A stretch of DNA of 64,000 bases, from NCBI GenBank assembly GCA_049487715.1, contig CP150551.1, positions 978,049-1,042,048 of the forward strand. The letters run 5' to 3'. The notes under the pieces were generated by a model that was given only the letters and a program-made list of their open reading frames with translations, ran no database searches and had not been told where the DNA came from. Origin of the DNA: Pycnococcus provasolii. Lineage: Eukaryota > Chlorophyta > Pseudoscourfieldiophyceae > Pseudoscourfieldiales. Each line of letters begins with the position of its first letter. Within the stretch, counting starts at the first letter, position 1. Of the stretch, positions 30,401-37,940 are shown in pieces. The position numbers and the translations under genes were made by a program.

Positions 30401-30493
30401 CAGGGCGGATGAGTGCGGGCTTGACGCGTCGCTCGCGACGGAGGCTGCATAGAGCGCCTGCTTCGCCTCCCTGAGCGACGCGGACTTGGACAT
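24491..30493 (-). CDS. Giant ankyrin-repeat / cyclic-nucleotide-binding / EF-hand protein
   Basis: A single 2000-residue ORF with no intron. Residues about 70-1150 hold roughly 28-30 ankyrin repeats (TPLHxAAxxGH pattern). A spacer follows with an RITRIDVRQVFSAWY segment. Then come four cyclic-nucleotide-binding domains. The phosphate-binding cassettes of domains 1 and 3 are canonical (FGEAALLRDAPRSATV, FGEMALLYDIPRTATV). Those of domains 2 and 4 are degenerate (FGEISLLQQSRRMAAI, FGEQALLNENAKRGATV), so only two sites are expected to bind cNMP. EF-hands follow with loops DTDGSGSIDSSE and DESGDDEVDFDE. No transmembrane segment, kinase or channel pore is seen. It looks like a soluble scaffold responding to both cyclic nucleotides and calcium. 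ATG 30493 is the first Met. Confidence 0.85.
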   Translation of the reverse strand: MSKSASLREAKQALYAASVASDASSPHSSALPSVAAASERARARRKSVMHALGRRRASVHLEEADLDPATTLNEAARRDDHKAAHKLALRGHAVDGTGTGMAPLHIAGENDAPRVVAVLCGKFGANANIPGVLGLTPLHLAAANGKLAAATALLHAGADPNTTDDDGGTPLHWAAASGHSRMCRLLLSEDVNPLVENFAGKTALDVAEDETTIEVLQRGMRDETPYRCAELGKIRSVRRMVSTNAVYKDATDGPRGFTMLHCACFGGKERVVDMLVGEFRAKVDVAERKEGFLALHIAALRGHDHVVARFADGKLVDVATQRRIARFAASEGKSALHCAAAKGHAKVCSLLIAMGAEVEQQDEQGRTAMHVACAEGFEEVVKVLLSESQPPAKLDARTDAGATPLHTAVEGGFQNVVELLLRNAAPIGAKDGHGSTPLHYSVLAGHLQLFHLLFHQIGLEGGGGTDDDVDDDRDPRSPYERPNHEGMTLLHLAAAGGHVGIGSLLISKGARAAINDKRDVQPLHLAAEGGHADCVELLLSNGANLTALTTRGYTALHLSAMNHHTSLIRMMLARFGPNARDRAAFINALTNDGHGALHLAARDGSLEIVRLLVECGTDVHRPSQMGETPLHFAVENGNTQVVRYLLRSTRTPEIMTSARDSLGRQATHIAAEGGNLALLAILVDEGRADPAAPDEAGNTALHYACARGDLVTLMYLLKRFGARVIRRNKLGESPLHVSARSGNVLIAERLLWFGASPYEECRNGLNALMHACHRGHDEVVRMLLTTVPSHEVEGGAGEADSMSTFKQVARRVMARIRRRTAPMYYVVLMMKAQHRYANMRSAVNKKTALHYATERAHFATVRLMLGSCADSDVADVYGQTPLHYAAQSGSAECIEHVLEESSPRIDALNAHWQTPVHLAARHGHVDVLALLLERGADVSLATKSGVTPMHAAAAAGNDACVAMLLSERTDAECDVDAATIHGQTPLHAAVQGGHERAATILVETGNCEPDPVDSSGSTPLHWAAEYGFVGCIHMLIENGADVHAKGMWRAATALHLAARNGHDSAVRALLGHGARVNVSEMWNDATPLHMAAEAGHRECVATLLNNGAHATVADKAGSTAADVATSDEVSLVLKTNHLLGKVFSRITRIDVRQVFSAWYESVLTERRILQAEMRDVWRVVYACFDPEVPIEGIHYRMWVAWHNRKKRQARRSMLTDNWVVEQLRNCQALANLSVRMLMKLRLAMQQAKVPRSERIIVEGDFGDKFYLLLDGLAEVQITQSEGGVARVPLKRGATFGEAALLRDAPRSATVVAVTDCKLLTLDRTSFQLAVAAGETGTSGGVDETLLRQVPLFADLSQHELVIMADLFRRVDFHPGNYVFRQGEWGDAFYIIIAGHAQAIVTLPDGSNKVVKKYQQLEYFGEISLLQQSRRMAAIQAIDGPLVCASMKKEWFMKLPPNVRKIMEERITMYSEAGRRRQEQRDQLLASLRGNKVFKDVSERSMRALLDSFTPEHRNVVGEVVCQKGDIGDTFYYIESGKVEVLIEDNERPGVVVKRVALGVGMSFGEMALLYDIPRTATVVVAEKDTTLLVCSRSAFQLVVASQNDDSVHTYQDVSSKAIGGKKARKTGVLGSSAGKDEGEGRDDGDDGNDQYSRLGAGVRITYAIDEQVIADVPLFRHVPQYLLVPISANMRCYEFEDGDAVIKQGDGGDEFFIVLQGRAFAIVDDRDASYHTTDVTQSEDWVRTADGLEGRVVKQYKRMDTFGEQALLNENAKRGATVVAENDGNRRLVVATLDRASFQRLPDIVHQALRGQAKTYKDVQATIEVSAQLLEDVERELSLAFRMIDTDGSGSIDSSEIKVMARALGMELTLAHIDSIMSTLDESGDDEVDFDEFREAMTEKLADFTTPVHMEKSFKRLCQLGGDNISAAPGINKKALVTISEMMGDHLTDAQLAELMQSAWVERYGTSGATGEENDEVDETSVDDMLVDEVNFSGIIRVVQ

Positions 30494-30898
30494 GGTTTAG
30501 TCACAGACAAGTGTGGTGCCTTGTGTTGGCCGTATGCTATGTGCGTTTGTTGGCCATGGCAGTTAGGCGGAGTGCAGGTGAAGTTGGACGGGAGGGAAGG
30601 AGAAGGGGGGAGAAAACAAGCACGTTTGACCGCTAGTTAAGGGAACGCTCAACGTCTCCGTCTCCGGCAACGGGAAGGGAATTTGGGCAACTATTGGGCA
30701 AGGCGGGTCGGGCCATTTGGGGGTTTGTCCGAGCCATGCTAAGGTGCGGGAACCCTTACCCCCGAATCTCACCCCTTAGGCGAAGCTGCCCGCGTCTTCG
30801 TCCCACTCCGAGCTCGCAGTGCGCCGCGTGTCGCGCGTTACTCTCGCACGCAACACGCGCACCGCACTGCACCGCACGCACCACCCGGCGACGCAGCC
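30494..30898. promoter_or_regulatory. Divergent promoter of the giant ankyrin gene and CHMP5
   Basis: A 405-bp head-to-head spacer. TTACCCCCGAATC at 30756-30768 is close to the recurring AACCCCGAA word. No gene is seen. Confidence 0.4.
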
Positions 30899-31603
30899 AT
30901 GAAGAGACTCTTCGGCGCAAAGAAGGCGGAGGAACCGCCGCCCTCGCTCGAGGAGGCGTCCGCGAACGTTGGCAAGAGAGGCGACGCGGTGGATGAAAAA
31001 ATACGAAAACTTGACGCGGAACTTGTCAAGTACCGCGAACAGATGCAGAAGGCGCGAGGACCTGCCAAGGAACACCTCAAGCAGAGAGCCATGAAGGTGC
31101 TGCAGCAGAAGCGCATGTACGAAAACCAACGCGACCAGCTCTACAACCAGCAGTTCAACCTCGACCAGGTGGCATTTACCACGCAGAACCTGAAGGACAC
31201 TACCGTGCAGGTGCAGGCCATGACGGCGGCGAACAAGGAAATCCAGCGCCAGTTTAAGACGAACAAAAACTTGGACATCAGCGCAATCGAAAAGATGCAG
31301 GACGAGATGCAGGACCTCATCGAGGACTCCAACTACATTCAGGAGGCTCTCAGCGCGAACCACGCCATGCCCGACGACATTGACGAGGACGAGCTGCTCG
31401 GCGAGCTCGATGCGCTTGAGCTCGACCTGCAAACCGAGACGGAGGCGGGTGGTGCCGTGCCAAGCTACCTTGTGGACGATGACACGGAGGAAGCGCTGCC
31501 ATCGGCACCCACCGCCACGCTAGATGCGAGCGGCGCGGAGCTACCGAGCGCGCCGCAGGGCACGACGGCGCTGGAGGAATCGCCAGTGGCTCAGAAGATC
31601 TGA
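30899..31603 (+). CDS. CHMP5: CHMP5 / VPS60 ESCRT-III subunit
   Basis: 234 residues. The N-terminus MKRLFGAKKAEEPPPSLEEA is the Vps60/CHMP5 type, with a basic membrane-binding start. The long helical hairpin follows (KLDAELVKYREQMQKARGPA, QLYNQQFNLDQVAFTTQNLK). The acidic region MQDLIEDSNYIQEALS and a terminal acidic helix (DEDELLGELDALELDL) match the autoinhibitory part. CHMP5 acts late in ESCRT-III function by binding LIP5/VTA1 to regulate VPS4. The C-terminal about 45 residues are Ala/Ser/Pro-rich. Confidence 0.94.
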   Translation: MKRLFGAKKAEEPPPSLEEASANVGKRGDAVDEKIRKLDAELVKYREQMQKARGPAKEHLKQRAMKVLQQKRMYENQRDQLYNQQFNLDQVAFTTQNLKDTTVQVQAMTAANKEIQRQFKTNKNLDISAIEKMQDEMQDLIEDSNYIQEALSANHAMPDDIDEDELLGELDALELDLQTETEAGGAVPSYLVDDDTEEALPSAPTATLDASGAELPSAPQGTTALEESPVAQKI

Positions 31604-31902
31604 GTTTTTTTTGTGCTCGAAAGTAAAACATGATATAGGTAGCTTTTCCATTTACACAATTCACATTCACCATTCAGCGCATCCAGCGGCGCCATTCACC
31701 AGCGCGTTTGTACATGGCGCTGGTGATGTTTTATCAGGGCGCATTTCGTTTGCGTCCGGCGCGAGCGCTCCACTTGCGCTTGTTGTCGTTGTCGTCGTCG
31801 CCACCAACCGTGCATAATTTTCTAACAATAATGCGCTCGTAAAACAAACAGAGACTTTTAAACAAAAGGATATTTACATACATCGAAATCTAAGCTGTGC
31901 CA
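31604..31902. other. Convergent intergenic region, 299 bp
   Basis: Between the CHMP5 stop and the ankyrin gene stop. AT-rich 3' UTR sequence on both strands. No gene or repeat of note. Confidence 0.4.
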
Positions 31903-33084
31903 CTATGTTGCCGCCTTGTCGTGAAGGCCGTACTTTGCGAGAAAGGCTGCATGTCCACCGTACTTGTGCCGCCTCGCAGTTTGCGGGCGTTCGTTAGCTT
32001 GGCTCGCACCGTTTCCATTGCTCCGTGGCGTCACCGAAGCGCTGGACGACGGCGTCCGAGACGGCGATCGAGCTGCGGATACGGGACGGGCGGCGGAGGT
32101 GTTTGGCAAGGGTTCTCTGTACAGACTCGGCTGCGCTATCATATGGTTAGGCTGTGCCGCGGCGAGAAGAAGGTCCGCCTCCTCGCGCACGTCGCCCTTC
32201 GTGCGCTCCATTTTCACCCAGTCGAACTTGGAGCGTAGGCGACTCTGTCGCGGGCCAGCCTCATGCTTCGGTGGACTCGGATCCTTCGGAGGAGTCGGAG
32301 TTGGTGAAACGTCGGCAGAATCGCGCTGTCCACCAACTCCTTTCTCACGCGGACCGCCGCCGTGCTGCACGACGGCGGCGCGCGCCGCATCGTTCGCCGC
32401 GACATCGTAAGGCGTTCTGTGGTGCACGTCCACCGCGCTAACATTCGCGCCACGTGATAGCATACATTCGCACATGGAACCATGCCCACCCTCGCAGGCG
32501 CGATGCAGTGGCGTGCGTGCACTGTCGTCTGTCGCGGCGAGCGCGCTGCGAATGTTAAGGCCGCCGCGGCTCAGCAGCGCTTCCACCACGGCCAGGTGCC
32601 CTGCGGCAGCTGCAACGTGCAACGGCGTGGCTCCCCCTAGGCCACGTGCCGAAGTGCCGGCGGGCGCGCCGGCGTCGATCAACCTCACAACGGCGTCGGC
32701 GCAGCCTGCACCCGCGGCATAGTGCATCGGCGCGGCGCCCGAGTCGTCGACGACCGACGGATCTGCGCCGTGCGCCAGCAACTGCTCCACCTGCGTGCCA
32801 GACGCCTGGCGCGCTGCGGCGTAGTGCAGTGGGGTGGCACCCGAGTCGTCGCGGGCACATGCGTCGGCGTTGTTTGCGAGTAGGTAGGCGACCGCCTCCG
32901 CCTGGCCGTGCTCGGCCGCGGCGTGCAGCGGCGTTGCGGACATGAACCGATCGTCAGCAAGGCGCGCGGCAACGACGCCCGGCGGTGCGGATTGCAGGAG
33001 TTGTTCGAGGCTGTCGATCTGTCCGGCTGCTGCTGCGTCGTTAAGTCTGGAGACGAGGCTTGGCCTGTGGCTTCTCGCAGCCAT
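31903..33084 (-). CDS. Small ankyrin-repeat protein
   Basis: 393 residues from ATG 33084 (MAARSHRPSLVSRL). Six ankyrin repeats occupy about residues 15-245, with typical TPLHAAAEHGQAEAVAYLL and TPLHYAA cores. The C-terminal about 150 residues are polar and disordered (KDPSPPKHEAGPRQ; Ser/Arg-rich SAARSPSRTPSSSASVTPRS). There is a short conserved-looking LRSKFDWVKMERTKGDVREE. The partner is unknown. It is adjacent to the ZIP gene on the same strand and about 1.4 kb from the giant ankyrin gene. The sequences are not close enough to suggest recent duplication. A frame extension to 33126 starts at TTG and is ignored. Confidence 0.75.
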   Translation of the reverse strand: MAARSHRPSLVSRLNDAAAAGQIDSLEQLLQSAPPGVVAARLADDRFMSATPLHAAAEHGQAEAVAYLLANNADACARDDSGATPLHYAAARQASGTQVEQLLAHGADPSVVDDSGAAPMHYAAGAGCADAVVRLIDAGAPAGTSARGLGGATPLHVAAAAGHLAVVEALLSRGGLNIRSALAATDDSARTPLHRACEGGHGSMCECMLSRGANVSAVDVHHRTPYDVAANDAARAAVVQHGGGPREKGVGGQRDSADVSPTPTPPKDPSPPKHEAGPRQSRLRSKFDWVKMERTKGDVREEADLLLAAAQPNHMIAQPSLYREPLPNTSAARPVSAARSPSRTPSSSASVTPRSNGNGASQANERPQTARRHKYGGHAAFLAKYGLHDKAAT

Positions 33085-33384
33085 GAGGCAAGTTAAGGCG
33101 ACATCTCGGGCTGACTTTGAACGCAAGTCAACGGGAGAACGACGGCGGGTTTCGGGGAGGAAGTTGGGGCAGGCTGGTTGCTGGGGGGGGGGAGGCGCGG
33201 ATCAGGAGTCAGACAGGTGCGCCGGATCCGCCGACCGAAGCATCCTGACCACCCCACCAAGGCTGGAAAATATATCCGCCGACGGACGGCAGAACCGGGA
33301 ACTGGGTCGACATTATTGACTTTTTATTCTGGTCCTACTCTGGACACATATAAAGTTACATCTTTTTAAATTTACAACTGCTGA
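33085..33384. other. Intergenic, 300 bp, between two minus-strand genes
   Basis: This holds the promoter of the ankyrin gene and the 3' end of the ZIP gene. A G9 run (about 33183-33192) and an AT-rich stretch (about 33340-33375) are the only features. Confidence 0.4.
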
Positions 33385-35067
33385 TTACAGGGCTGCGCCG
33401 CTTACGACGCGCTCCAGGAACGCGCATGCCGCGCCCACAATAAGGCCAGCGCTAGCGCCAGCATGCCGCAGAGACGAATCCTTCTCCGGTGAACGATACA
33501 ACACGTACGCCGCGGCTACGACGGCACCACCCGCGGCGGGCGCGACAAACTTTGATGCGGTGCTGCCGCCCACGAGCATTGCTGCCGCCTGTATTGTGGC
33601 AAGTCCCACGCCGTGGTGAATCATCGCCCGGGATGTGTGGCATGCACCCAATCCCAGGCCACATCCAGCCAACGCGGCGGGGAGAGCACGAATCATCATC
33701 GCGCCAACCGCGGCGCTCGGCGTGACGCCTCCAAGCAATAGCGTGGTGACCGCGGCAAGAGTTGCAGCTCGCCTCCACTCTGTCGTTGTGCCACTCACCT
33801 CGCACATGTCCTGGTCCTCAGGCGCAGGCGCGGGTGCACCGGCCATTGCGCCGTGAGCCGAAACCTTCTCTAGGTCGTCGTCGTCTGCCGACGCGCCGTC
33901 GCCCGCATGGTCAATGTCAAAGTCCACCTTCAGCGCCCATACCAGGGTTGCCCAGTGCTTCCACGCCAACATGCATAGGAAGGCGCCGATGCCCGCCGCC
34001 GCCGCCACCGTCGCAGCTCCAGCGTTTGCGATAAAGACGTGGCCCAGCAGGCTCGCGATGCCGGTTGACAGAAGTGCGCCGCACGCTACGCCGCCTCCGG
34101 CAGCGCGAGCCTGCGCCGATGACAGCGTGCTCACGTCCACAACTGTCACCGCCGCGGCTGTCACCGCCGCGGCCGCCGCGGTGGCCATGGGCAGCGAAAG
34201 CAACGAGACCCATCCCACACCGCCTTTTGCTGTCGACTCCCATACGCCTACAACCAGCCTCAGGCACTCGATGACCGCGGCGGAGCACGTGCCTACGGTT
34301 GCGACCGTGCGCGGCGGAAGCACCGCAAGCGCGTCCGGGAGCAGCTCGGCAAACACCATCCACAGCATGCACCCTGCCGCAAAACCAAGGCCTAGCGTTC
34401 GCAGGGGCAACGCAACAGCGTTAGCGTACGTGTCGAACGTCTGCACGAAAACGTAGCTCGGCACGGCGATGAGGCACTGCGGAAGGTGGCTGGCAATGGC
34501 CCATAGCATACACCTCACCGGGCCTACGCCACGCGCCGCAAGCACCGCGGCGACCGTAAGCCCCTCGGGGATGTTGTGCAGTCCGATCGCTATGCTAACG
34601 AGCGCACCTTGGTTGACGTGGTTCGCACCGCCCGCGTCGGACGGCGCTGGCTCGGAGAACGAAAGGCCGAGTCCGTTTCCCTCGCCACAGCAGTGCGCCG
34701 TCATGATCCCGACGATCAGTATTGTTTTTCGCGCGTCCGCCCCGCGCAGCGTCGCAAACTCCCAACCCTCCACGCCGCCGCCTAGCCGCTCCTCCAGCAC
34801 CTCAAGACACCGCTGTGTCACCTGCACGAAGAAAGCGCCCGCGACAACGCCGATGAGCACCGCCATGGCGCCGCTGGTGAATTCTGACGCCTCGTGCAGT
34901 ATGTCGAAAGACGCGGCGATCATGGCTCCGCACGCGAGCGTGTTGGCCACCCCGCTCCATGCCCTGGACAGCTTCCCGGTGAAGAAGAACGGCGTCGCTC
35001 CGAGTCCCGCGAGGCAGCTGGCTACGAAGGTGACCCACGCGACGTGGCTCGCCGTTGGTGGTGGCAT
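33385..35067 (-). CDS. ZIP-family metal (zinc) transporter
   Basis: 560 residues from ATG 35067 (MPPPTASHVAW). Hydrophobic segments fill most of the length. The ZIP signature lies in a transmembrane helix as IAIGLHNIPEGLTVAAVLAA. A second partly conserved helix (WMVFAELLPDAL) carries the E-L-L-P metal-site pattern. An acidic loop (GDGASADDDDLEK, about residues 375-385) is likely cytoplasmic. It resembles plant At3g08650-type ZIPs, which carry an extended membrane part at the C-terminus. Zinc or iron is the likely substrate. The frame is open to 35496, but 143 upstream residues contain a His/Ala dipeptide stretch (GTGTGC microsatellite) and are probably promoter sequence. Confidence 0.82.
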   Translation of the reverse strand: MPPPTASHVAWVTFVASCLAGLGATPFFFTGKLSRAWSGVANTLACGAMIAASFDILHEASEFTSGAMAVLIGVVAGAFFVQVTQRCLEVLEERLGGGVEGWEFATLRGADARKTILIVGIMTAHCCGEGNGLGLSFSEPAPSDAGGANHVNQGALVSIAIGLHNIPEGLTVAAVLAARGVGPVRCMLWAIASHLPQCLIAVPSYVFVQTFDTYANAVALPLRTLGLGFAAGCMLWMVFAELLPDALAVLPPRTVATVGTCSAAVIECLRLVVGVWESTAKGGVGWVSLLSLPMATAAAAAVTAAAVTVVDVSTLSSAQARAAGGGVACGALLSTGIASLLGHVFIANAGAATVAAAAGIGAFLCMLAWKHWATLVWALKVDFDIDHAGDGASADDDDLEKVSAHGAMAGAPAPAPEDQDMCEVSGTTTEWRRAATLAAVTTLLLGGVTPSAAVGAMMIRALPAALAGCGLGLGACHTSRAMIHHGVGLATIQAAAMLVGGSTASKFVAPAAGGAVVAAAYVLYRSPEKDSSLRHAGASAGLIVGAACAFLERVVSGAAL

Positions 35068-35396
35068 GAGTGTGCTTCGCTGTGCTGGTTGCGTAGCGTA
35101 CCCGACCCGTGCGTGTGCGTGTGCGTGTGCGTGTGCGTGGTTGTGCGCGTGCCGTGCGACGGAGCGGGTCGTCTGCCTGCTTCTAATGGCGGGGGCGAAA
35201 CAGGGAAGCGGGGGAGAGCCTGCCTGCTGCGTCAGGGCGCATGGGGAAAGGAAGCGAGAACTGGCAGTCTGGGAGCAACCACCTGAGGGAAACCTCGGAG
35301 GGAAGCATCGCTGAACCTGCATCGCTGCCCCTGCTTCCCAAACCCGAACCGTTAGGGTTAGGGTTACGCCGCCGCCACTGTCACACACTTCCAGCG
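35068..35396. promoter_or_regulatory. Divergent promoter of ZIP and EFG1 genes
   Basis: A 329-bp spacer. GTGTGC microsatellite at about 35108-35140. AAACCCGAACC at 35340-35350, a relative of the recurring AACCCCGAA word, lies next to a telobox GTTAGGGTTAGGGTTA (35351-35366), 30 bp from the EFG1 start. Confidence 0.5.
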
Positions 35397-36650
35397 ATGC
35401 CCCCAACGGCGGCGAAGCAGCCCAAGGGCGGCGGCATCGCGTCCGCGCGCTCGCTCGCTCGCTCAGGAACGGGAACGGGCGGGTACAAGCGCGCAATCAG
35501 AGGCGTCGAGAGACTGCTCGCCAAGGAGTCGCTGCCCGCCGAGGTGAGGAAGGCGCACGAGGCGAAGCTGAAACAACTGCAGGCTGAGGCGGAGAAGTGG
35601 GCCACTGCGCAGAAAGAAAGCAAAATCGCAAAGCGGTACCACAAGGTGAAGTTCTTTGAGAAGCGCAAGCTCGTGCGAAAACTCGCAAAGCTTCAGCGCG
35701 ACGCTGCACCCGCATCCGCCGTCGACGCAGTGAAGGCGGACCTGATGTACGTCAAGCACTTCCCGCCGGGCGAGAAGTACGTCAGTTTGCTGGTTGGCGA
35801 CACGCCGGAGCTGCAGGCTCGTCGCGCTCACTTTCGCCAAATCATCGCAGCACGTGTCGCAGAGATGAAGAGCAATAAACGACGGCATCAAGGCGACGAC
35901 GACGGCGACAACGATGACAGCCTAGTGGTCAGGCAGTCAACAAGGAAAAACCACAAGGGTGCGAAGGTGGAACATCCGAAGCATCAACACAGCAGTGACT
36001 ACCACGGCAATGACGACGACGACGTCGATGATGACGATGCCGCCGTCTTGTCAGATGAGGAGGTTGGCTACAGCGACGACGACGACGACGGCGGCTTCTT
36101 TGACAACGTAGACGTTGACGAAGAAGACGTGGAGAAGAGAGGTCGCTCACGCAAGCACTCTCGTGCCCACGAAGCAGATCTCGCCTCGGGAGGATACAGC
36201 GATGACGACGGAGATCTAGATGCCGACGACTCTGACTCTGACGACTTCTTTGAAAATGACGACGACGACGACGACGACAATGACATTGCAAAGCGCACTG
36301 CACGAGCGAGGACAGCACTGCTGGGCATGCCTACAGGAGGATACAGCGACGACGACGACGACGACGAAGATGAAGAGGATGTTTACAATAACGATGGTGG
36401 TGGTGGTCGTCGCAGCACGACGCCGATCCGCCACAAGCTGTCCAAGCATGCCGCTCCCGCGCCAGCACCGATTATTCGCAAGCACACGAAAACACGCAAG
36501 GCACCCGAGCCTACTCCCATCAAGCCATCGCCGAAGCCTAAAGCTAAGAAGAAGGTGGAGAAGGATTGGTCGGACCCGAAGTTAAGAAAGCAAAAGAACC
36601 TTCCGTTGCGGACACGAGCAGATGGTGGGCGCAAGCGTAAGCGGAGGTGA
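35397..36650 (+). CDS. EFG1-like rRNA-processing protein
   Basis: 417 residues. The N-terminal EFG1 domain reads YKRAIRGVERLLAKESLPAE, then AKRYHKVKFFEKRKLVRKLA, then DLMYVKHFPPGEKYVSLL. This matches yeast Efg1, a nucleolar 18S rRNA processing factor of the early small-subunit processome. The C-terminal two thirds is acidic, with four GGYSDDDxD-like repeats (near 36066, 36190, 36335 and similar) and Lys-rich ends, which suit nucleolar localisation. The promoter telobox is typical of ribosome-biogenesis genes in plants. Confidence 0.82.
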   Translation: MPPTAAKQPKGGGIASARSLARSGTGTGGYKRAIRGVERLLAKESLPAEVRKAHEAKLKQLQAEAEKWATAQKESKIAKRYHKVKFFEKRKLVRKLAKLQRDAAPASAVDAVKADLMYVKHFPPGEKYVSLLVGDTPELQARRAHFRQIIAARVAEMKSNKRRHQGDDDGDNDDSLVVRQSTRKNHKGAKVEHPKHQHSSDYHGNDDDDVDDDDAAVLSDEEVGYSDDDDDGGFFDNVDVDEEDVEKRGRSRKHSRAHEADLASGGYSDDDGDLDADDSDSDDFFENDDDDDDDNDIAKRTARARTALLGMPTGGYSDDDDDDEDEEDVYNNDGGGGRRSTTPIRHKLSKHAAPAPAPIIRKHTKTRKAPEPTPIKPSPKPKAKKKVEKDWSDPKLRKQKNLPLRTRADGGRKRKRR

Positions 36651-36714
36651 CATGTAAAACTAATATTAGGAAAAGTAACACTCCAAATCTTGAATGAAAT
36701 GAGCGATCTTAGCT

Positions 36715-37770
36715 TTACAGAGGGTTCTCGGGAGACAGGAGCTCGTCCATCACGCCATCCTCGTCGCTGTTGTTCGAAGACGTGTGAGATGGACGTCCGT
36801 CCTCACCCGTGCCAAGTTGTGGCGAATGCGCGTTTGTCATAACCACCTCCTCCGCCCTAGGAGACGACGCCGATGCTCTGCCGTTCCTCTCGGCAGGGCT
36901 GTGCTGTTGTATTTGCCGCATTTGCCTTGTTTGCTGTGTTTGCTGTGCTTGTGTTTGTGTCGATTGCTGTTGGCCGTCTTGCAGACTGAGCCATATTGCC
37001 TCGCTCAGCATGACAGACTCGATGTCAAGTCCGTCGTGCACTCCGTCGAACACCCCTTGTAGCTCGCCCAGCTCCACCTGCAGCTGCTCGAGTGCCATCA
37101 ACGCACGCCGCTGGTCTCCACCGCCGACGCCAGCAGCACGGCTCGAGCGTCGCCGATGGCGTCCTGCACTTACCGGTGGAAGGCGCGACGGTGCCCTGGC
37201 TGCGGGCATGGGCTCAACGACGCGCCGTAGCTCAGCCGCGATGGCAGGGTCCATCTCCACCTCCTGCCCCGCGCGTCGCATCGCCTCGCGTTCCGCGGCG
37301 CGCTGCGCCTCCTCCTCGCGTACGCGCCTCTGCGCCGCTTCCACCTGCGCCTCCTCCTCCCTCTCCTTCGCTCTCTCGTCCGCGCTCTTCTTCCCGCCGT
37401 AGCAGACGCTGTAGTTCTCCGCATTGCAGAATGGGCAAGTTGCGAATCGCTGCCACGGCCCGTCAGACGGCGGCGCCTTCACCTGCAGGAAGCACGTCGT
37501 GCAGACCGACTTTTGGCAGCACTCGCTGTGGTTCGTGGATGGGAACCAGCTCCAGCATATGAGGCACTCTTCGAGCGAGCTCTCCGCGTCTTGTTCCTCG
37601 GCGGCCTCGAAGCACGGCGCGAGGCGCCCGCTCAGAATCAGGCGCTTCAGCTTTCGTTTGTCGACATCCTGTAACCGCCCCACCGTGACGCGCGGTCTGA
37701 GCTGCTCGGGCGGTATCCTCTCTCGACCCAGCCCACCGCATGCGCAGCACTGGGATACGCTCGCGCCCAT
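36715..37770 (-). CDS. RING-type E3 ligase, SIP5/DA2-like, N-myristoylated
   Basis: 351 residues. It starts MGASVSQCCACG, an N-myristoylation signal with possible palmitoyl Cys. A divergent RING follows: CLICWSWFP, CCQKSVCTTC, TCPFCNAENYSVCYGGKKS. This arrangement is the SIP5 / plant DA2-like family. A charged coiled coil (about residues 130-180; EEAQRAAEREAMRRAGQE) and a UIM-like SEAIWLSLQD (about 265) follow, then a Gln/Thr-rich disordered tail. Role inferred: membrane-linked ubiquitin ligase. ATG 37770 is the first Met. Confidence 0.75.
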   Translation of the reverse strand: MGASVSQCCACGGLGRERIPPEQLRPRVTVGRLQDVDKRKLKRLILSGRLAPCFEAAEEQDAESSLEECLICWSWFPSTNHSECCQKSVCTTCFLQVKAPPSDGPWQRFATCPFCNAENYSVCYGGKKSADERAKEREEEAQVEAAQRRVREEEAQRAAEREAMRRAGQEVEMDPAIAAELRRVVEPMPAARAPSRLPPVSAGRHRRRSSRAAGVGGGDQRRALMALEQLQVELGELQGVFDGVHDGLDIESVMLSEAIWLSLQDGQQQSTQTQAQQTQQTRQMRQIQQHSPAERNGRASASSPRAEEVVMTNAHSPQLGTGEDGRPSHTSSNNSDEDGVMDELLSPENPL

Positions 37771-37798
37771 GGCGTTGATGCTTAAAAAACTAAAACCG

Positions 37799-37809
37799 AA
37801 CCCCGAAAT
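37799..37809. promoter_or_regulatory. AACCCCGAAAT motif in RING / GIY-YIG divergent promoter
   Basis: AACCCCGAAAT at 37799-37809, in a 170-bp head-to-head spacer. It is a further copy of the recurring promoter word. Confidence 0.4.
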
Positions 37810-37940
37810 GGAAAAACGGGGAGGGAATGCGTGGAGTGACGGGACATTAAGTTTGTGGGGGTTTGATGTGTCTCCCTTCCTTCCACCTCTTCCTTCCTTC
37901 GGGCGGGCGGGCGGGCTCCGATTGTGTCCACAGTTTCATC

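Noticed and set aside
35068-35496. 143-residue N-terminal extension of the ZIP transporter
   Set aside because: Contains the GTGTGC microsatellite (His/Ala run) and overlaps the EFG1 start; the ATG 35067 start fits the family.
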